From Leclercia pneumoniae (GTDB lineage: Bacteria > Pseudomonadota > Gammaproteobacteria > Enterobacterales > Enterobacteriaceae), in assembly GCF_017348915.1 (NCBI RefSeq), contig NZ_CP071383.1:2914001-2978000 (forward strand): DNA of 64,000 nucleotides. Reading direction: 5' to 3'. The notes below the pieces were generated by a model that was given only the letters and a program-made list of their open reading frames with translations, was not told the DNA's origin and did not search any database. Made by a program: the position numbers and the translations under genes. Positions 59,950 through 64,000 of the stretch are shown in pieces (the first letter of the stretch is position 1; each line of letters starts with the position of its first letter).

Positions 59950-60867
59950 ATGGAACTGCTTTTTCTGGGTACGTCTGCGGGCGTACCGACACGACAACGA
60001 AATGTGACGGCCATGCTGCTCGATTTACAGCATCCTACCCATGCAGGGTTGTGGTTATTCGACTGCGGCGAAGGCACCCAGCATCAACTGCTTGAAACGG
60101 CTTATCACCCGGGCAAACTCGATAAGATTTTCATTACCCACCTGCACGGCGATCACCTTTTCGGCCTGCCGGGTTTGCTGTGCAGTCGCTCGATGGCAGG
60201 CAATGCCCGGCCGCTGACCCTGTATGGCCCGGCGGGCATTCGCGAATTTGTCGATACCACGCTGCGTCTGAGCGGCTCCTGGACGGACTACCCTCTTGAG
60301 ATCGTCGAGATAGGCGAAGGGATCGTCCTGGATGATGGGCTGTACCGCGTTACTGCCCTGCCGCTTAATCATCCCGTCGAGTGCTATGGCTACCGCATAG
60401 AGGAGCAGGATAAACCGGGCGCGCTGGATGCGGCCGCCCTGGTCGCCGAGGGTATTGTGCCCGGCCCCCTATTCCAGCGCCTGAAACGTGGCGAAACCGT
60501 GACGATGGAGGACGGGCGCGTCATTAATGGGCAGGATTATCTCTCTGCCCCACTGCCCGGGAAGAAACTGGCCATTTTCGGGGATACCGCCCCCTGCCCT
60601 GCCGCCCATCTGCTGGCAGAGAACGTCGATTTGCTGGTGCACGAGGCCACGCTGGAAACGGCGATGGAGGAGAAAGCCAACAGTCGCGGGCACAGCTCTA
60701 CCCGCCAGGCGGCGCAATTAGCGCGTCAGGCTGGGGTGAAAAAGCTGATGGTGACCCACGTCAGCTCACGCTATGACGCGCAGGGTTGCCAGGCGCTACT
60801 GGCAGAGTGTCGTGAATACTTTGCGAATACCGAGTTAGCCGACGATTTCACTCAAGTCAGCGTTTAG
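59950..60867 (+). CDS. rbn: RNase BN / RNase Z
   Basis: 305 residues, the E. coli length. Metallo-beta-lactamase fold with the zinc motif HLHGDH (H64, H66, D68, H69). Further ligands are in the [17 protein letters not shown] and GHSSTRQAA regions. It processes tRNA 3' ends and degrades some RNAs; in enterics CCA is already encoded, as in the tRNA-Pro of this window. cheV follows on the same strand. Confidence 0.96.
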   Translation: MELLFLGTSAGVPTRQRNVTAMLLDLQHPTHAGLWLFDCGEGTQHQLLETAYHPGKLDKIFITHLHGDHLFGLPGLLCSRSMAGNARPLTLYGPAGIREFVDTTLRLSGSWTDYPLEIVEIGEGIVLDDGLYRVTALPLNHPVECYGYRIEEQDKPGALDAAALVAEGIVPGPLFQRLKRGETVTMEDGRVINGQDYLSAPLPGKKLAIFGDTAPCPAAHLLAENVDLLVHEATLETAMEEKANSRGHSSTRQAAQLARQAGVKKLMVTHVSSRYDAQGCQALLAECREYFANTELADDFTQVSV

Positions 60868-60931
60868 TCCTTCACTTTTCCCTCCGCGTGCCGATAACGA
60901 TTAAAAGGCAGGCATTTCACTTGAGGGTAAA

Positions 60932-61936
60932 ATGGATAATTTCCAGAAAGACATTGATGACAGGGCGAATCTCACCCTGTCGAACCGATTTGAGCTATTG
61001 CTGTTCCGTCTCGGCACCTCGATGCACGAAAACAAGTCCGAGCTGTTTGGCATTAACGTATTTAAGCTGCGTGAAATTGTGCCGATGCCGGAGTTCACCA
61101 AACCTGCGGGTATGAAGTCACCGCTGATGGGGATGGTGAATATTCGCGACCAGGTGATCCCGGTTATCGACCTGGCCGCCGTGGCTGGCTGTAAACCCTC
61201 CACCGGCCTCAATATCCTGCTGATTACCGAATACGCCCGTAGCGTACAGGCATTTGCGGTTGAGTCCGTCGAGAACATTATGCGTCTGGACTGGAAGCAG
61301 GTTCATGCTGCCGAAACCGCCGTCAGCGGCCGTTACATTACCAGTATTGCCTGCCTGGACGAGCAGACGGACACCAACGATCTGGCGATGGTGCTGGATG
61401 TGGAACAGATCCTATACGATATCACCCCGGCCAATCACGATCTGCATGCTACCAACCTGAAAACCACCAAGTTCAATATCAAACCTGGTGCGGTGGCCAT
61501 CGTGGCGGAAGATTCGAAGGTTGCGCGCTCGATGCTGGAGAAGGGTCTGCAGGCGATGGCGATCCCGGCACAGCTGCATATCACCGGGAAAGAGGCCTGG
61601 GAAAAGATTGGCGTGCTGGCGGCTCAGGCGCAGGCAGAAGGCGTGCCGATCACCGACAAGATCTCGCTGGTGCTGACCGACCTGGAAATGCCCGAGATGG
61701 ACGGCTTTACGCTGACGCGTAAGATCAAAACCGACCCGGTGCTGAAGGACATTCCGGTGGTGATCCACTCTTCACTGTCAGGAAATGCTAACGAAGATCA
61801 TATTCGTAAAGTGAAGGCCGACGGGTATGTGGCGAAGTTCGAACTGAACGAACTGTCGTCGGTGATTGAAGAGGTGCTGGATCGTTCAATGAAGAGAATT
61901 GACGGGCCGCTGATTAGCCGTAAGCAGCTGGCGTAA
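60932..61936 (+). CDS. cheV: CheV, chemotaxis coupling protein with receiver domain
   Basis: 334 residues. The N-terminal CheW-like domain (about 17-168) has ELFGINVFKLREIV and GMVNIRDQVIPVIDL. The C-terminal receiver (about 187-315) has acidic pocket E193/D194, phospho-acceptor D250 in VLTDLEMPEMDG and the HSSLSGN switch. It couples receptors to CheA and may act as a phosphate sink. Salmonella and Enterobacter have it; E. coli K-12 does not and carries elaD-yfbK-yfbP here instead. Its presence implies a motile lineage. Confidence 0.95.
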   Translation: MDNFQKDIDDRANLTLSNRFELLLFRLGTSMHENKSELFGINVFKLREIVPMPEFTKPAGMKSPLMGMVNIRDQVIPVIDLAAVAGCKPSTGLNILLITEYARSVQAFAVESVENIMRLDWKQVHAAETAVSGRYITSIACLDEQTDTNDLAMVLDVEQILYDITPANHDLHATNLKTTKFNIKPGAVAIVAEDSKVARSMLEKGLQAMAIPAQLHITGKEAWEKIGVLAAQAQAEGVPITDKISLVLTDLEMPEMDGFTLTRKIKTDPVLKDIPVVIHSSLSGNANEDHIRKVKADGYVAKFELNELSSVIEEVLDRSMKRIDGPLISRKQLA

Positions 61937-61954
61937 GATCGGTGCGGGCTGATG

Positions 61955-61987
61955 CCCTCACCCCGACCCTCTCCCACGGGGAGAGGG
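61955..61987. repeat. Second copy of the nrdA-nrdB type intergenic hairpin repeat
   Basis: CCCTCACCC (61955-61963) followed by CCCTCTCCC - ACG - GGGAGAGGG (61967-61987). Aligned to 40778-40810 it differs at 5 of 33 positions. One pair of changes is compensatory (T-A in one stem, C-G in the other). It lies directly after cheV. Confidence 0.8.
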
Positions 61988-61997
61988 AGTAAACATC

Positions 61998-62023
61998 AAA
62001 AACCCGCCGAGGCGGGTTTTTAT
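61998..62023. terminator. Terminator of cheV (first of two)
   Basis: AAAAACCCGC - CGAG - GCGGGTTTTT then ATTT. It can work in both directions. Confidence 0.88.
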
Positions 62024-62069
62024 TTGGTGCGGATCTGGTGCCCTTTCCGCGGCGAGAGGGTGTAAATAT

Positions 62070-62100
62070 AAAAAAACCCGCCGGAGCGGGTTTTTGTTTT
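62070..62100. terminator. Second terminator, next to the nuoN end
   Basis: A run, CCCGC - CGGA - GCGGG, then TTTTTGTTTTTT. It is a near-duplicate of the terminator at 61998-62023 and probably stops nuo transcription from the right as well. Confidence 0.88.
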
Positions 62101-62108
62101 TTGCTTGC

Positions 62109-63566
62109 TTACATCAGCGGCATCGCGTGTTGCACGATGGTGATAAGCGGCTGCGGCCAGATACCAAAGATCAGCACCAGCAGCGCGGAGATGAGCACCA
62201 CGATACCACCGGCGCTGTACTGCCAGTTAGACGGCGCATCGCGGTTGAGCTGCTGAGGCGCGCTCAGGTAGAGGCTCACGGCAACGCGCAGGTAGTAGTA
62301 CAGACCAATCGCAGAACCGATAACCACACCGGCGGTCAGCCACCACAGGCCAGCCTGCACACCGACGGCCAGCACGTAGAACTTACCGATAAAGCCCAGG
62401 GTCATCGGGATACCTGCCAGGGACAACATCATCACCGTCATCACCGCAGACAGAATCGGACGGTGCCAGAACAGACCACGGTAGGAGAACAGTGAGTCGG
62501 CATCCGGGCCACGGTACGGGCTGGACATCAGGCTCACCACGCCGAACGCGCCGAGGCTGCTGAACAGATAACCGGCCAGATAGACGCCTACGGTCTCCAT
62601 CGACATTTCACCGCTCTGCAGCGCAATCAGCGCCACCAGCAGATAACCCAGATGGGAAATAGACGAGTAGCCCAGCAGACGCTTGATATTGGTCTGGCTC
62701 AACGCCATCAGGTTACCGAAGATAATGGAGACGAACGCAATAATGCCCAGCACCACGCGTACCGCTTCGCTATCACCCACCGGTGCGTACAGGAACAGAC
62801 GCATCACCACCCCGAAGATAGCGATTTTGCTCGCCGTCGCCAGGAAGGTAGAGACCGGCGCTGGTGCGCCCTGGTAGACGTCTGGCGTCCACAGGTGGAA
62901 AGGCACCAGAGAGAGCTTGAAGCCCAGGCCAACAATCATCATACCCAGGCCTGCCAACAGCAGCGGCTCATGCAGCATACCGTCGCCCAGGCTCTTGCCG
63001 ATAGCCAGGAAGGAGAGGTTACCCGTCTGTGCGTACAGCAGTGCGATACCGAACAGCAGGAACGACGACGCGGCAGCGGACAGGATCGTGTACTTGATCG
63101 CCGCTTCCAGCGAGCGTTTCTGGCGGAAGGCGTAGCCAATCAGACCGAACAGCGGCAGCGAGATCAGCTCAATACCGAGGAACAGCGCGGCCAGGTGGTT
63201 CGCATTCGCCAGCAGAATGCCGCCCAGTGCGGCAATCAGTACCAGCAGGTAAAACTCTTCTTTGTTGTCCTTGTAACCTTCCAGCCATGGATAAGCAAAG
63301 GTACAGGTCGCCAGGCTCGCCAGCAGAACCAGACCGGTGTACAGCATGGCGTAGCCGTCAACGCGCATTAGCGGCGTGACATCCATCGCGCCCGCCTGGC
63401 CAACAAACCAGAGGGAAACCAACGCAGCGTTCATACCCAGAACCGACAGGGTCGCATTCAGGAAGTGATTGCGTCGCCACGCAATGGAGAGCATCACAAC
63501 CACCACCGTCAATCCGACGATCAGCAGCGGTAGCAGCGCAATCAGTTGTTGTGGAGTTATTGTCAT
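62109..63566 (-). CDS. nuoN: NuoN, NADH:quinone oxidoreductase (complex I) subunit N
   Basis: 485 residues, the E. coli length. Fourteen-helix antiporter-like proton-channel subunit of the membrane arm. [15 protein letters not shown] and [20 protein letters not shown] contain the key helix lysines and HLW motif. Last gene of the nuo operon, which runs leftward into the window; nuoM ends 6 bases before it starts. Confidence 0.96.
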   Translation of the reverse strand: MTITPQQLIALLPLLIVGLTVVVVMLSIAWRRNHFLNATLSVLGMNAALVSLWFVGQAGAMDVTPLMRVDGYAMLYTGLVLLASLATCTFAYPWLEGYKDNKEEFYLLVLIAALGGILLANANHLAALFLGIELISLPLFGLIGYAFRQKRSLEAAIKYTILSAAASSFLLFGIALLYAQTGNLSFLAIGKSLGDGMLHEPLLLAGLGMMIVGLGFKLSLVPFHLWTPDVYQGAPAPVSTFLATASKIAIFGVVMRLFLYAPVGDSEAVRVVLGIIAFVSIIFGNLMALSQTNIKRLLGYSSISHLGYLLVALIALQSGEMSMETVGVYLAGYLFSSLGAFGVVSLMSSPYRGPDADSLFSYRGLFWHRPILSAVMTVMMLSLAGIPMTLGFIGKFYVLAVGVQAGLWWLTAGVVIGSAIGLYYYLRVAVSLYLSAPQQLNRDAPSNWQYSAGGIVVLISALLVLIFGIWPQPLITIVQHAMPLM

Positions 63567-63572
63567 GGCGAT

Positions 63573-64000
63573 TTACGGCCTTGTAGTAGAAGCAGAATTA
63601 ACAAACCACTGCTGGATGTTACCCATTGCGCTGTGCGAGGTATCCAGAATCGGCTGCGGGAAGAAGCCCAACAGCACCAGCAGTACGACCAGCAGCAGGA
63701 TGATGAACAGCTCACGCAGCGACATCCCCGGCAGCTCTTTGGCAGCGATTTCACTCTTCGCTTTACCGAAATAGGCGCGGTGCAGCATCGCCAGGGAGTA
63801 GACGGAAGCGAACACCAGACCAAAGGTAGAGATCACGGTAATAACCGGCACCACTTTGAAGCTGCCGAACAGAATCATAAATTCGCCGACGAAGTTACCG
63901 GTGCCAGGCATCCCCAGCGTCGCCACCGCGAAGAACATCGACATCGCCGGCAGCCACTTAATTTTGCTCCACAGACCGCCCATCTGACGCATGTCGCGGG
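63573..64000 (-). CDS. nuoM: NuoM, complex I subunit M, C-terminal part (window edge)
   Basis: Partial: the visible 3' part encodes about 142 residues including PAMSMFFAVATLGMPGTGNF and the last helices, ending VNSASTTRP. The start lies beyond the right edge. E. coli NuoM has about 509 residues. It is a proton-pumping antiporter-like subunit paralogous to NuoN and NuoL. Confidence 0.95.
   Translation of the reverse strand, partial: RDMRQMGGLWSKIKWLPAMSMFFAVATLGMPGTGNFVGEFMILFGSFKVVPVITVISTFGLVFASVYSLAMLHRAYFGKAKSEIAAKELPGMSLRELFIILLLVVLLVLLGFFPQPILDTSHSAMGNIQQWFVNSASTTRP

Noticed and set aside
1..64000. CRISPR arrays, insertion sequences, prophage or toxin-antitoxin modules
   Set aside because: No regularly spaced direct repeats, transposase, integrase or paired small toxin-antitoxin frames seen; the short repeats present are hairpins at gene junctions.

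Overview
The window is a chromosomal core segment from a gammaproteobacterium of the Enterobacteriaceae. Protein after protein matches the E. coli K-12 counterpart as I remember it, at equal or nearly equal length (RcsB 216 aa, RcsD 890, YejF 529, AlkB 216, MenD 556, MenF 431, Rbn 305), and gene order follows E. coli from rtn to nuoM with several blocks missing or substituted. CheV between rbn and nuoN, Thr83 in GyrA and the OmpC sequence suggest the Enterobacter/Leclercia/Lelliottia/Citrobacter side of the family. I cannot name the genus from this window alone.

Layout. 1-6.2 kb: the 3' end of an EAL phosphodiesterase (rtn/pdeN), the yejABEF peptide/microcin C importer and convergent yejG. 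6.5-14.1 kb: bcr and rsuA (minus), radD, rplY with its leader, yejK (minus), yejL, lapC/yejM and tRNA-Pro(GGG). 14.2-17 kb: a short accessory patch where E. coli carries narP-ccm-nap. It holds a small two-helix membrane protein, ecotin, and a secreted DUF1996-type protein that is the least expected gene here. 17-26.2 kb: mqo, a SulP anion transporter and an MgtE magnesium transporter overlapping tail to tail (both absent at this place in E. coli), then yojI, alkB-ada and apbE. 26.3-34.5 kb: ompC/micF and the Rcs phosphorelay (rcsD, rcsB, rcsC). 34.6-43 kb: gyrA, ubiG, nrdAB-yfaE and inaA. 43.1-49.9 kb: the divergent glpTQ and glpABC glycerol-3-phosphate operons. 49.9-51.7 kb: yfaY and yfaZ. 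52-59 kb: the men operon for menaquinone synthesis. 59-64 kb: elaB, elaA, rbn, cheV, nuoN and the 3' part of nuoM.

The genes serve respiration and redox metabolism (mqo, glpABC, men, ubiG, nuo, apbE), envelope homeostasis (lapC, ompC/micF, Rcs), DNA supply and repair (nrdAB-yfaE, gyrA, alkB-ada, radD) and uptake (yejABEF, glpT, SulP, MgtE). Regulatory DNA is well preserved: micF with its promoter-proximal marbox, OmpR boxes and the MicC target on ompC, paired NrdR and DnaA boxes before nrdA, GlpR and CRP sites between the glp operons, and many hairpin terminators.

I found no CRISPR array, insertion sequence, integrase, prophage or toxin-antitoxin locus, and no clear new multi-gene system. 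The best leads are the DUF1996 protein with its upstream palindrome, the replacement of the narP-ccm-nap block, a covarying intergenic hairpin repeat present twice with a third degenerate copy, and inverted repeats upstream of rcsD.
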